From positions 1 to 12,897 of the forward strand of contig CADBME010000069.1 of assembly GCA_902795715.1 (NCBI GenBank): a stretch of 12,897 bases of DNA, given 5' to 3'. Below, piece by piece: positions 1 to 7,965 of the stretch; the stretch's first letter is position 1; each line of letters begins with the position of its first letter. A model generated the notes under the pieces. It saw only the letters and a program-made list of their open reading frames with translations. It made no database searches and had not been told where the DNA came from. A program made the position numbers and the translations under genes. This DNA comes from an uncultured Lachnospiraceae bacterium. Lineage in GTDB: Bacteria > Bacillota_A > Clostridia > Lachnospirales > Lachnospiraceae.

Positions 1-426
1 CCGGAGGACTATATTCTTCTGATTAAACATCATCCCTTTGTCACTTTGAAGTATAAGATCAAAGAGAAGAACAAGGAGCGGATCTTCGACTTCTCCGCTG
101 AATCCGAGATCAATGACCTGCTCTTTGTGACCGATGTCCTGATCACAGATTATTCTTCGGTTATTTACGAAGCATCGATCCTCAACATACCCATGCTTTT
201 CTATGCCTATGACCAGGAAGCCTACCTGGCTACCAGGGACTTTTATCCTGGATTTACCGGTTTTGTACCCGGCAAGATCGTCAGAACCCAGGAAGAGCTG
301 TCTGAATCTGTTCTGGACGGGGATTTTGACCAGGAGAAAGTGGAGAAATTCTGTCAGGACAACTTTGATAACCGGGATGGAAAATCTTCGGAAAGAATTG
401 CCGATTATATCCGAAAACTTTTATAA
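1..426 (+). CDS. CDP-glycerol glycerophosphotransferase-like protein, C-terminal part (5' end outside window)
   Basis: This is the last 141 residues of a longer gene, open in frame from base 1, so the start lies upstream. It resembles the C-terminal GT-B half of the CDP-glycerol glycerophosphotransferase family (TagB/TagF/TarL), which transfers glycerol- or ribitol-phosphate from a CDP donor to a lipid-linked teichoic acid at the inner membrane face. Seen here: a KHHP motif at fragment residues 9-12, then LITDYSSVIYEASI at about 47-60, then an LFYAYD..AY...RDFY stretch at about 66-82. In the family the His of HP and the TDYSS segment line the CDP-glycerol site. The fragment cannot tell a primase (TagB) from a polymerase (TagF/TarL). 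The GT2 gene begins 25 bases after the stop, suggesting cotranscription. Family call is firm; exact role is open. Confidence 0.85.
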   Translation, partial: PEDYILLIKHHPFVTLKYKIKEKNKERIFDFSAESEINDLLFVTDVLITDYSSVIYEASILNIPMLFYAYDQEAYLATRDFYPGFTGFVPGKIVRTQEELSESVLDGDFDQEKVEKFCQDNFDNRDGKSSERIADYIRKLL

Positions 427-451
427 TTATGTTTATGGTAGGTGATATAAG

Positions 452-1165
452 ATGAGAGTGCTTATTATTATTCCTGCTTATAACGAGGAGGAAAGTATTG
501 AAAATGTGATTGCTTCGATTGAAGCTATTAATTCACCTGATCAGATTGATTATATTGTCATTAATGATTGTTCAACTGATTCGACCAAAAATATTCTATC
601 CGAAAAGGAGTATCAATATTTAGACCTTCCCGTCAACCTGGGAATCGGAGGCGGAGTCCAGACAGGCTACCTCTTTGCCCGGGAAAAGCACTATGATATA
701 GCGATCCAGGTGGATGGTGACGGACAGCATGATGTATCCTATATCAATAAACTCAACGAGCCTCTTGCAAGAGGGGAAGCGGATGTGGTCATCGGATCAA
801 GATTCATTGATAAAGAAGGTTTTCAGTCTTCCTTCATGAGGAGAGTCGGAATTACTTTTTTGAGCAATCTCATCCATGTTCTGACTTCCGAAGAAGACAA
901 AATATATGACGTTACCAGCGGTTTCAGGGCAGTGAACAAAAAAGGCATCGAATTATATGCCCGTGAATACGCCCAGGATTACCCGGAGCCGGAAGCCATC
1001 CTGACAGGAAGATTACATGGCTTAAGGATAAGGGAAGTACCGGTCATCATGAAGGAGAGAAGCGGAGGAAGCAGTTCCATCAATGGGCTGAAGACTCTGT
1101 ATTATATGATAAAAGTTTCTGTTTCCCTCCTCCTGAATCGTTTTATTATTAAGAGGTCATCATGA
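452..1165 (+). CDS. GT2-family glycosyltransferase, polyprenyl-phosphate sugar synthase type
   Basis: A 237-residue GT-A fold glycosyltransferase of family 2, in the dolichol-phosphate-mannose-synthase-like branch. Motifs in order: IPAYNEEESI (7-16), the nucleotide-binding INDCSTDST (37-45), NLGIGGGVQTGY (62-73), the metal-binding DGDGQHD (88-94), DVVIGSRF (111-118), DVTSGFRA (153-160) and ERSGGSSSI (202-210). Residues 215-232 are hydrophobic and may associate with the membrane, but there are no clear C-terminal transmembrane pairs. Family knowledge suggests it loads a nucleotide sugar onto undecaprenyl phosphate on the cytoplasmic side; the sugar cannot be read from sequence. The start has a GGTAGGTG ribosome site about 6 bases upstream. 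The stop overlaps the next start as ATGA. The first ~165 bases of the gene are much more AT-rich than the rest. Confidence 0.93.
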   Translation: MRVLIIIPAYNEEESIENVIASIEAINSPDQIDYIVINDCSTDSTKNILSEKEYQYLDLPVNLGIGGGVQTGYLFAREKHYDIAIQVDGDGQHDVSYINKLNEPLARGEADVVIGSRFIDKEGFQSSFMRRVGITFLSNLIHVLTSEEDKIYDVTSGFRAVNKKGIELYAREYAQDYPEPEAILTGRLHGLRIREVPVIMKERSGGSSSINGLKTLYYMIKVSVSLLLNRFIIKRSS

Positions 1166-1548
1166 ATATTAAATTGAGAATCGTCCTTTTTCTGGCTTTA
1201 ATTCTATATTATGCCATTATTGTATCTCTGCTGAGAGAGAAAAAGCTTGCATTGAAATATACACTATTATGGCTGATCACAGGCATAGTTATGCTGCTTT
1301 GTCTTATATTTCCGGAGGGTCTGGAGAAGCTCCTTCATATGATCGGCATCATCGATTTGACAAACGGTTTGTTTGCGGTCGTCCTCTTTTTGCTGATCAT
1401 AATCAGCGCTTCCTTAACATCAATTGTATCAAGGTTCAACAATCGACTGCGGCAACTTATTCAGCAATGCGCCTTATATGAAAAACGAATTCGGGAGCTG
1501 GAAGGAGAGATTCACTCAAACGGGGTTGACTTGGATGAAGACAATTAA
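1162..1548 (+). CDS. DUF2304 family membrane protein
   Basis: A 128-residue protein with three hydrophobic stretches at about 5-24, 33-52 and 66-91. A charged, heptad-like tail follows (about 93-117), rich in Leu, Arg and Glu, that could form a short coiled coil, and the C-terminus is acidic. Size and layout match the DUF2304 family, whose members very often sit next to a GT2 enzyme of the polyprenyl-phosphate class. No catalytic motif is visible. From context it is probably an accessory membrane partner of the upstream glycosyltransferase, perhaps docking it at the membrane through the tail; that is inference. It starts in an ATGA overlap with the GT2 gene and its 3' end overlaps the GtrA gene by 14 bases, so the three proteins are probably made in step. 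Confidence 0.8.
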   Translation: MNIKLRIVLFLALILYYAIIVSLLREKKLALKYTLLWLITGIVMLLCLIFPEGLEKLLHMIGIIDLTNGLFAVVLFLLIIISASLTSIVSRFNNRLRQLIQQCALYEKRIRELEGEIHSNGVDLDEDN

Positions 1549-1966
1549 AAAAATATATATGCAGAACCGGGAAATCATAGATTACCTTTTCTGGGGTGTT
1601 CTGACAACCTGCGTTTCCTGGCTGACCTATATCGGGGCAATCCGTCTTTTCGGATTCAGTGTAGCTGTTTCTAATGCCCTGTCATGGACACTGGCCACCA
1701 TATTTGCCTTTGTGGTAAACAAACTCTTTGTATTTCACAGCACTTCTTTTGGGCTGAAGCTTGTGTTCAGAGAGCTCTTCCTTTTTGTATCCTCAAGATT
1801 TGTAACGGGGCTCTTTGAAATCATCAGTGTACCCCTGCTGGTTGATCATGGTTTTAATTTCAGTCTCCTGGGAACCAAAGGGCTGCTGACCAAAATCATT
1901 GTAAGTTTTATTGTTGTCGTCATGAATTACTGCATCAGTAAACTGCTAATCTTTCGAAAATCATGA
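1535..1966 (+). CDS. GtrA-family membrane protein (candidate lipid-linked sugar flippase)
   Basis: A 143-residue protein with four predicted membrane spans at about 16-38, 42-64, 78-102 and 117-138. Its GtrA features are a DYLFWGVLTTCVSW segment near the first helix, NKLFVF after the second, and a C-terminal NYCISKLLIFRKS. GtrA proteins are thought to move polyprenyl-phosphate-linked sugar from the inner to the outer leaflet. I chose the ATG at 1535, which gives normal GtrA length; an in-frame TTG at 1526 and an ATG 37 codons upstream (1424) exist, but the latter lies deep in DUF2304 and adds a non-family leader. No strong ribosome site precedes 1535, so translational coupling to DUF2304 is likely. 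The stop overlaps the DUF6020 start as ATGA. Confidence 0.88.
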   Translation: MKTIKKIYMQNREIIDYLFWGVLTTCVSWLTYIGAIRLFGFSVAVSNALSWTLATIFAFVVNKLFVFHSTSFGLKLVFRELFLFVSSRFVTGLFEIISVPLLVDHGFNFSLLGTKGLLTKIIVSFIVVVMNYCISKLLIFRKS

Positions 1967-3930
1967 TAAGGAAATCTGCCATGACTACTAGACCTTTGAA
2001 AAAGAAATCACTCTTGCTATCCATTATGCTGGCGCTTTTTTCATCGCTGGCTCTTTCCATCAGTCTGGATCCCCTTGTGGATGCCTCACAAATAGAAGGC
2101 AGTGGGAGCGCCGACCGCTTTCTCAACAGCTGGGAGAGAATCATTTTCTCCATCGAAGGCTTTGACTTGTCTCATCTCCTCCTTTTTGTTTTTCTGGCCA
2201 TGGTCATCTATCACTACATCCATAAAATCTTTCTGGATAAAAGGACCATGCTGGTAACAGCCATTGTCTCTTCTTTACTGACTTTTTTTACCATAACCGG
2301 CATAGCCTGCATCAGTACCTATCGATATGGGGTTTTCTTTTCCGGAGATCTGAGAGTTATTAAACTGGTCTTCTTATCCTTTGCTTATTTCCTTTTGTTC
2401 TTTTTTATGGTCTTTATGATCTATGACAAAATGCTGGTCTGGTTTTCCCCGGAAAGGAAACCGGACAAGACCCGCCTTCAGACAGGAATGGCTCTTTTTA
2501 ATAAACATACCTTTCTTTTATCTTTATTGATTATCACCCTTTTCTGGCTGCCCTTTATCATCGGTTGTTTTCCTGCTTATATCCTGGGTGATACCCAATA
2601 TCAGCTCATGCAGGTTTTTAATATAGGGAATTATCCTTATAATGATTCCAATCCCATTGCCCATACACTGGTATTAGGATGGATTTTTAAATTAGGAGAC
2701 AATGTATTTGGCAGTCAGCTGATCGGACTCTATATCTACGTCCTTCTTCAGGTCACCATGAATCTGCTGGCCCTGTCCTTAAGTCTGGCGGTTTTATCCG
2801 GAAAACATCCCTACAGAAAGCTTGTATTGTTATTGATCTACTGTCTGATTCCCTACTATCCGGAATATGCCACCCTTTCGTCTAAGGATGGTTTTTTTAC
2901 ACCGATTCTTCTGGCATGGATTGTCATCGGGATCAAGGTCTATGAGAAACTGACGACTTCAACATCCAAAAAGAAAAATATTCTGTATTATTGTCTTCTG
3001 ATTCTGCTAAGCACTTTTCTTTGCTTTTTCAGAAAAAACGGTATCTATACCCTGGTTATTACCGGAGTCGTTTTTTTGATCAGGCTCCTCTATCTGAGAA
3101 TGAACCGCAGAATCATCATTTTATGCCTGACCTGGCTGGTCAGCAGCCTGATGATTTTTGAAGGGATACATGGGGTTATGATTCGTGCCGTACATGCTGA
3201 AAAGGGAAATACAAGAGAAGTGTTTTCTGTCCCCTTTCAGCAGACTGCCAGGTATCTGAAATACCATGAGGATGAAGTAACAAAAGAAGAAAAAGAGGCC
3301 ATATCCAAAATACTGGATTATGATCTGATAAAGAAAAATTACAATCCGGTTCTTGCGGACCCCGTAAAGATTACCTATAAGACGTCTTCTACTTCAGAAG
3401 ACCTGAAGAATTATTTCATTGTCTGGTTCAAGATGCTGCTCAAGCATCCCGAGGTTTACGTCGCTTCCTATCTGCACAATTACTGGGGATACTTTTATCC
3501 CTCTGAACCTGCCCGGATCTGGTATGAAAAAGAATACTATGAGAATGGTAAACTGTTGGAAGTAGGGCCATCTGATGACCCCAACCATATCAGTCTGGAT
3601 CGTCCTCGGAGCAAAGTGCTATATTTTCTGCGGCAGTCCAACCGCCTTTATTACAGACTGCTCTCCAGATTGCCGGGATTTTCCCTTTTTACAACATCCG
3701 CTTTTTATAACTGGATCCTGTTGCTAATCATCGGTTATTTGTTTATAATAAGGAGAAAAAGATATATTATTTACCTGGTTCCTCTGTTTTCCTTATTGCT
3801 TGTGTATCTTTTAGGACCCTGTAATGGCTATTTCTATTTCCGATATGAATATACAGTCATGTACGCATTGTTTTATCTGTTAATACACATTATAAACAGG
3901 ACTCAGGAACCTTCCGGGGCGGATGCATGA
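1963..3930 (+). CDS. DUF6020 family, GT-C-like polytopic membrane protein
   Basis: A 655-residue integral membrane protein with roughly a dozen hydrophobic segments by eye. The first is at about 15-37, several lie between 60 and 380, and the last pair is near 585-650. A larger hydrophilic region, about 405-570, probably faces outside. The loop after the helix near 185-207 carries GDTQYQ (D210) and then a PIAHT segment (H234). A later loop has LSSKDGFF (K308, D309). An acidic residue in the first large outer loop is typical of GT-C transferases that use polyprenyl-phosphate sugars, and this pattern matches what I know of DUF6020. The likely role is the final transfer of a sugar or similar group to an extracellular polymer, using carrier made by the GT2 enzyme and flipped by GtrA. 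The acceptor may be teichoic acid given the upstream gene, but this is inferred. Fold family is moderately sure, substrate unknown. Confidence 0.75.
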   Translation: MIRKSAMTTRPLKKKSLLLSIMLALFSSLALSISLDPLVDASQIEGSGSADRFLNSWERIIFSIEGFDLSHLLLFVFLAMVIYHYIHKIFLDKRTMLVTAIVSSLLTFFTITGIACISTYRYGVFFSGDLRVIKLVFLSFAYFLLFFFMVFMIYDKMLVWFSPERKPDKTRLQTGMALFNKHTFLLSLLIITLFWLPFIIGCFPAYILGDTQYQLMQVFNIGNYPYNDSNPIAHTLVLGWIFKLGDNVFGSQLIGLYIYVLLQVTMNLLALSLSLAVLSGKHPYRKLVLLLIYCLIPYYPEYATLSSKDGFFTPILLAWIVIGIKVYEKLTTSTSKKKNILYYCLLILLSTFLCFFRKNGIYTLVITGVVFLIRLLYLRMNRRIIILCLTWLVSSLMIFEGIHGVMIRAVHAEKGNTREVFSVPFQQTARYLKYHEDEVTKEEKEAISKILDYDLIKKNYNPVLADPVKITYKTSSTSEDLKNYFIVWFKMLLKHPEVYVASYLHNYWGYFYPSEPARIWYEKEYYENGKLLEVGPSDDPNHISLDRPRSKVLYFLRQSNRLYYRLLSRLPGFSLFTTSAFYNWILLLIIGYLFIIRRKRYIIYLVPLFSLLLVYLLGPCNGYFYFRYEYTVMYALFYLLIHIINRTQEPSGADA

Positions 3931-4021
3931 ATGGAGTGATAACTGACATTTCGCGTGAATATGCGGTAGCTTCGCCCGCAGATCTTTTTGATCAGAATCA
4001 CTTAGGAAAGGATGTGACCTT

Positions 4022-4477
4022 ATGTCAGGTGTACAGGATGCAAGAATAAAAAGAAAAAATGATGAGCTTGTCTGGAAGGACCGGAAACATCATCTCTGGT
4101 TTCCCTTAAGCTTTACAAAATATTACATCACAAATGAACGTATCTATTTGAAATCCGGTTTCCTCAGCTCCCGGGAAGATGAATGCCTGCTTTACAGGAT
4201 TCTTGACATCACTTTGACCCGGTCCCTGGGACAGCGGATCTTCGGGACAGGGACTATCGAGATGAATACAAAAGACCGGTCAACCCCGGTCATCCGTTTG
4301 GAGAACATTGGCAATCCTACGGATGTTAAGAGGATGATCAGCGATCTGATTGAAGAGGAGAGAGAGAGGAAGAAAGTTGCCGGCAAGGATATGTACGGAT
4401 CTTCCGCTCATTATGATCCCATTGAACTGGATCATTCGGAATTGGACGATTTTGATGATCACTATTATGATCGGTAA
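4022..4477 (+). CDS. Bacterial PH-domain (bPH_2/YdbT-like) protein with acidic tail
   Basis: A 151-residue soluble protein. Residues about 15-115 look like a bacterial pleckstrin-homology domain of the YdbT/DUF304 type: a TKYYITNERIYLKSGFLS stretch (32-49), a YRILDITLTRSLGQRIFG stretch (58-75), then GTIEMNTKD and IRLENIGNP before a closing helix with VKRMISDLIEEERE. Most such domains are joined to membrane helices; none are present here. The tail (about 122-151) is low complexity and rich in Asp, His and Tyr. The start at 4022 is set by AGGAAAGG at 4004-4012. The gene is 91 bases after the DUF6020 stop and is followed directly by a strong terminator. Function unknown; linkage suggests a cell-envelope role, but this is weak. 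Confidence 0.8.
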   Translation: MSGVQDARIKRKNDELVWKDRKHHLWFPLSFTKYYITNERIYLKSGFLSSREDECLLYRILDITLTRSLGQRIFGTGTIEMNTKDRSTPVIRLENIGNPTDVKRMISDLIEEERERKKVAGKDMYGSSAHYDPIELDHSELDDFDDHYYDR

Positions 4478-4490
4478 GGAATGATTCACC

Positions 4491-4518
4491 GTGTCCGGCC
4501 TCCGGCCGGACACTTTTT
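4491..4518 (+). terminator. Rho-independent terminator closing the envelope block
   Basis: A perfect 10-bp inverted repeat, GTGTCCGGCC and GGCCGGACAC, encloses a 3-base loop (TCC) and is followed at once by five T residues. It starts 13 bases after the PH-domain stop codon and separates the envelope genes from the histidine operon promoter. Confidence 0.93.
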
Positions 4519-4540
4519 ATGGTCAAAGTACTTTTTTTAG

Positions 4541-4569
4541 TAGAATTTTAATGAAAAATAATATATAAT
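4541..4569 (+). promoter_or_regulatory. Probable sigma-A promoter of the histidine operon
   Basis: The AT-rich gap between terminator and hisZ contains a perfect -10 box, TATAAT at 4564-4569. Seventeen bases upstream is a poor -35 candidate, TAGAAT (4541-4546, 3 of 6 matches to TTGACA). Transcription would begin near 4576, leaving a leader of about 40 bases. That is too short for a T-box or a classical attenuator, and no operator-like palindrome stands out. The weak -35 could mean activator dependence, but nothing in the sequence shows it. Confidence 0.6.
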
Positions 4570-4616
4570 CAAAAAATATGTCTATTCGCTTTGAATGATG
4601 CTGCGAGGTTACCATA

Positions 4617-5882
4617 ATGAATGAAAGATTACTCCATACTCCCCAGGGAGTAAGAGATATATACAGCCTGGAATGGAAGAAAAAGGATGCGGTCATTCAG
4701 AGACTGCGCCGGGTTCTTTCTCTCTTCGGCTACCAGGATATAATGACACCTACATTTGAATATTTTGATGTGTTTAACAGTGATACGGGTACGGTTACCT
4801 CTCAGGAGATGTTTAAGTTTTTTGACCGGAATAACAACACTCTTGTTCTGAGGCCGGATATGACACCGGCTATTGCAAGAAGTGTTGCCAAGTATTACAG
4901 TGACACCACTTTTCCCCTTCGCCTGTCCTATGAAGGAAGCACCTTTATCAACCATGTGGCTTATCAGGGCAAGCTTACGGAAAAAACAGAGCTCGGCGCG
5001 GAGCATATCAATGATGATTCTCCGGAAGCAGATGCCGAAGCTATCATCATGATGATCGACTGTTTCCTGGAGGCAGGACTTGAGGAGTTCTGCATCGACA
5101 TCGGGGAGGCAGGTTTTTACCGGACTATTATGGAGACCATCCCAGTGGACGATTCGGTTAAAGCCAGGATTCATGATCACATTGAGAACCGGAATTCTCT
5201 TGCTATGGAACTCCTCCTTTCCGAGGAGAAACTGGAGTCTTCCTTCCGTCAGATCCTTCTGGGCTACAGCGAACTTTTCGGTGATGTCTCGGTCCTTGAT
5301 GAGGCCGTCCGCCTGGCCCCCCTGCCCGGCTGCCGCAAGGCAATTCAAAGACTGAGGGAGGTCTATGATGTCATCTGTCATTACGGCTATGAGAAATATG
5401 TCCGTTTTGACCTGGGCATGGTCAACCATTACGATTATTATACCGGTGTAATCTTCCAGGGCTATACCTACGGAACCGGGGATGCCATCGGAAAAGGCGG
5501 GAGATATGACAATCTCCTGGCCAAGTTCGGCATGAAAGCCCCGGCAATCGGTTTTACCATCCTGATTGACGATCTTCTGGCAGGTCTCAACCGGCAGAAA
5601 ATCCCGGTGTCCACCAAAGAGTACGGCTACACTGTCCTTTTATATGATAAAGAAGATCGATTTGAAGCTATTTCCCTGGCATCCGGGATGAGGATGGCCG
5701 GTGTCCGAACCGAGCTGATCTGCCGACAGGAAGGGAAAAGCAATGAGGAATACGGGTCTTTTGCCCTGGATATGGGGGCTGATACCATGATTGTTCTATC
5801 CGGAGAGGAAGTCATCCTTCAGGATTTCATCAATCGGACACGGGAGAAAAAGAGCCTGAAAGACTTCAGGGAGGAGTACTGA
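4617..5882 (+). CDS. hisZ: ATP phosphoribosyltransferase regulatory subunit HisZ
   Basis: A 421-residue paralogue of histidyl-tRNA synthetase that forms the regulatory subunit of the hetero-octameric HisZG enzyme, the first step of histidine synthesis. Class II synthetase features are kept: TPQGVRDI (8-15), motif 2 as [11 protein letters not shown] (78-88), RLSYEGSTF (102-110), LGAEHIND (126-133), and [14 protein letters not shown] (292-305). The HisRS 'RGLDYYTG' block reads [10 protein letters not shown] (268-277), so the Arg needed to activate histidine is missing. That, plus the adjacent short hisG, points to HisZ rather than HisS. The C-terminus (about 335-421) looks like a remnant of the anticodon-binding region. 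The start is set by GAGG at 4605-4608. The stop TGA shares one base with the hisG ATG. Confidence 0.95.
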   Translation: MNERLLHTPQGVRDIYSLEWKKKDAVIQRLRRVLSLFGYQDIMTPTFEYFDVFNSDTGTVTSQEMFKFFDRNNNTLVLRPDMTPAIARSVAKYYSDTTFPLRLSYEGSTFINHVAYQGKLTEKTELGAEHINDDSPEADAEAIIMMIDCFLEAGLEEFCIDIGEAGFYRTIMETIPVDDSVKARIHDHIENRNSLAMELLLSEEKLESSFRQILLGYSELFGDVSVLDEAVRLAPLPGCRKAIQRLREVYDVICHYGYEKYVRFDLGMVNHYDYYTGVIFQGYTYGTGDAIGKGGRYDNLLAKFGMKAPAIGFTILIDDLLAGLNRQKIPVSTKEYGYTVLLYDKEDRFEAISLASGMRMAGVRTELICRQEGKSNEEYGSFALDMGADTMIVLSGEEVILQDFINRTREKKSLKDFREEY

Positions 5883-6544
5883 TGAGATATCTTACATTTG
5901 CCCTTGCCAAGGGACGTCTTGCCAGGACGACCATGGCCTGGTTTGAGGAGATCGGTATCAATTGTGAGGCTATGAAGGACAAGGATACCCGGAAGCTGAT
6001 CTTTGTCAATGAAGACCTGAGGCTTAAATTTTTCCTGGCAAAGGCATCGGATGTGCCGACCTACGTGGAATACGGAGCGGCAGATATCGGTGTGGTCGGT
6101 GAGGATACCATTCTCGAAGAAGGCCGGAATCTCTATGAGGTACTGGATCTGGGCTTCGGAGCCTGCAGGATGTGTGTCTGCGGACCGGAATCCGCCAGGG
6201 AGAAGCTTCGCCACGGAGAGCTCATAAGAGTGGCTTCCAAATATCCCGGTATAGCAAAAGATTATTTTAACAATAAAAAATATCAGACGGTGGAGATCAT
6301 CAAACTCAACGGATCGGTGGAACTTGCACCCATAGTAGGCTTGTCCGAAGTCATCGTCGACATTGTGGAAACCGGATCGACTTTGAAGGCCAACGGCCTG
6401 AAAGTGCTGGAGGTCATCTGCGACCTTTCGGCAAGAGTGGTGGTCAACCAGGTCAGCATGAAGATGGAACAGGAGAGGATCCGGACCCTGATTCAGAAGC
6501 TTCGAGACCTGAAGGAAATTAAAGAAAATAAAAAAGAAGTCTGA
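5882..6544 (+). CDS. hisG: ATP phosphoribosyltransferase catalytic subunit, short form
   Basis: Catalyses ATP + PRPP to phosphoribosyl-ATP + PPi, the committed and feedback-controlled step of the pathway. At 220 residues it is the short HisG type that lacks the C-terminal regulatory ACT-like domain and needs HisZ. Visible signatures are FALAKGRL (6-13), [13 protein letters not shown] (64-76), and the PRPP loop [14 protein letters not shown] (160-173). Translation is coupled to hisZ: the ATG overlaps the hisZ stop (TGATG), with GGGAGGAG just upstream inside hisZ. The last ten residues are a Lys/Glu-rich tail of no evident function. Confidence 0.97.
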   Translation: MRYLTFALAKGRLARTTMAWFEEIGINCEAMKDKDTRKLIFVNEDLRLKFFLAKASDVPTYVEYGAADIGVVGEDTILEEGRNLYEVLDLGFGACRMCVCGPESAREKLRHGELIRVASKYPGIAKDYFNNKKYQTVEIIKLNGSVELAPIVGLSEVIVDIVETGSTLKANGLKVLEVICDLSARVVVNQVSMKMEQERIRTLIQKLRDLKEIKENKKEV

Positions 6545-6572
6545 CCTTTATACTTTAAATGAGGCGATCATA

Positions 6573-7877
6573 ATGAAACGATTCAAGGTGAATAAAGAGA
6601 ATACAAAGAACATTTTGAGTGATCTTCTGAAACGAAGTCCCAACCAGTATGAAAGCTATACACAGGCGGTGTCCTCTATTCTTTCCGATGTAAAGGAGAG
6701 AGGAGATCAGGCCCTCTTTTCCTATACGGAGAAGTTTGACCACTGTCATTTGACGCCGGAGACAGTCCGGGTCACCGATGAGGAAATCGCACAGGCTTAT
6801 GACCAGGCAGGGAAAGAGCTTTTGTCTGTAATCCGCAAAGCTCTGGTCAATATACGTTCCTATCATGAGAAACAGGTCAGAAACAGCTGGTTTGATGCCA
6901 AAGAGGACGGAACCATACTGGGTCAGAAAATGACCCCTCTTGCATCCACCGGTGTCTATGTTCCGGGAGGCAAGGCGGCCTATCCTTCTTCCGTTCTTAT
7001 GAATATTGTTCCGGCCAAGGTGGCTGGTGTTAAAAAGATAGTCATGGTGACTCCTCCGGACAGGGAGGGTCATATTAGCCCGGCAACGCTGGTCGCCGCC
7101 AGTGAAGCCGGCGCCACCCATATATACAAGGTGGGCGGAGCCCAGGCCATCGGGGCACTGGCCTACGGGACCGAGACTATCGAAAAGGTGGATAAGATTG
7201 TCGGTCCGGGAAATATCTATGTGGCCCTGGCCAAGAAGGCGGTTTACGGTCATGTAAGCATTGATTCTATCGCCGGTCCCAGTGAGATTCTTGTCCTGGC
7301 GGATGAGACGGCCAATCCCCGCTATGTGGCAGCCGATCTCCTGTCCCAGGCCGAACACGATGAACTGGCCAGTGCCATTCTGGTTACGACCAGCAAGTCC
7401 CTGGCCGACTGTGTGGAAAAAGAGATCGAAGGTTTTTTGAAGGAACTGTCCCGGGCTTCTATTATCCGGTCTTCCCTGGATAACTTCGGCTACATTCTGG
7501 AAGCCGATTCTCTGGAAGATGCCATCCACACGGCCAATGAGATTGCTTCGGAACATCTTGAGATCGTAACAGAGAATCCCTTTGAAGTGATGACAAAAAT
7601 CCGCAATGCCGGTGCCATTTTCATAGGTGACCACAGTTCCGAACCTCTGGGTGACTACTTTGCCGGTCCCAATCATATTCTTCCGACCAACGGCACGGCA
7701 AAATTCTTCTCCCCCCTGTCTGTGGACGACTTTGTAAAGAAGTCCAGTATCATTTATTATTCCAGACAGGCTCTCAAAGACATTCACAGGGATATAGAAG
7801 CTTTTGCCAGGGCAGAAGGACTGACAGCCCACGCCAATTCCATAGCCGTTCGATTCGAAGACGAATCAGAAGAATAA
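6573..7877 (+). CDS. hisD: Histidinol dehydrogenase
   Basis: Zinc enzyme that oxidises L-histidinol to L-histidine in two NAD-dependent steps, the end of the pathway. It is full length (434 residues). The motifs include VYVPGGKAAYPSS (128-140), VGPGNIYVALAKKAV (210-224) and the family signature IDSIAGPSEI (230-239). Residues matching the known metal and catalytic set are all present: Q259 and H262 in SQAEH, the catalytic pair E327-H328 in SEHLEI, D361 in GDYFAGPNH, and H420 in LTAH. The start has GAGG at 6561-6564. It lies 28 bases after hisG. A long reverse-strand reading frame across nearly the whole gene is a codon-bias shadow. Confidence 0.98.
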   Translation: MKRFKVNKENTKNILSDLLKRSPNQYESYTQAVSSILSDVKERGDQALFSYTEKFDHCHLTPETVRVTDEEIAQAYDQAGKELLSVIRKALVNIRSYHEKQVRNSWFDAKEDGTILGQKMTPLASTGVYVPGGKAAYPSSVLMNIVPAKVAGVKKIVMVTPPDREGHISPATLVAASEAGATHIYKVGGAQAIGALAYGTETIEKVDKIVGPGNIYVALAKKAVYGHVSIDSIAGPSEILVLADETANPRYVAADLLSQAEHDELASAILVTTSKSLADCVEKEIEGFLKELSRASIIRSSLDNFGYILEADSLEDAIHTANEIASEHLEIVTENPFEVMTKIRNAGAIFIGDHSSEPLGDYFAGPNHILPTNGTAKFFSPLSVDDFVKKSSIIYYSRQALKDIHRDIEAFARAEGLTAHANSIAVRFEDESEE

Positions 7878-7927
7878 AATCAGAAAGATAAGTGAGTTTA
7901 CAGCAGGGAATGGGAATTTACCGGTAT

Positions 7928-7948
7928 TCAGGATCCCCTGGATCCTGA
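7928..7948 (+). repeat. Perfect 9-bp inverted repeat in the hisD-hisB gap
   Basis: TCAGGATCC, a 3-base loop CCT, then GGATCCTGA. It ends 3 bases before the GGGAGG ribosome site of hisB (7952-7957). There is no T run after it, so it is not a standard terminator. It could stabilise or mark a processing point in the mRNA between hisD and hisB, or tune access to the hisB ribosome site. The rest of the 88-base gap holds nothing I recognise. Confidence 0.75.
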
Positions 7949-7965
7949 TCTGGGAGGATGATATT

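Noticed and set aside
4570..4616. T-box or His-codon attenuator upstream of hisZ
   Set aside because: The leader is about 40 bases with no His-rich peptide, no T-box bulge sequence and no terminator hairpin.
4629..5429. A 266-codon reverse-strand frame across hisZ, and similar ones opposite hisIE and alaS (8585-9196, 10226-11020)
   Set aside because: Same shadow effect. The products look like random Cys/His/Ile-rich sequence and have no convincing ribosome sites.
4617..5882. Histidyl-tRNA synthetase (hisS)
   Set aside because: The HisRS RGLDYYTG block is changed to [10 protein letters not shown] and a short hisG is directly coupled, so HisZ fits better.
6555..7832. A 425-codon open frame on the reverse strand across hisD
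   Set aside because: hisD has every catalytic and metal residue in the forward frame. The reverse frame has no recognisable domain and arises from the codon bias of the forward gene.
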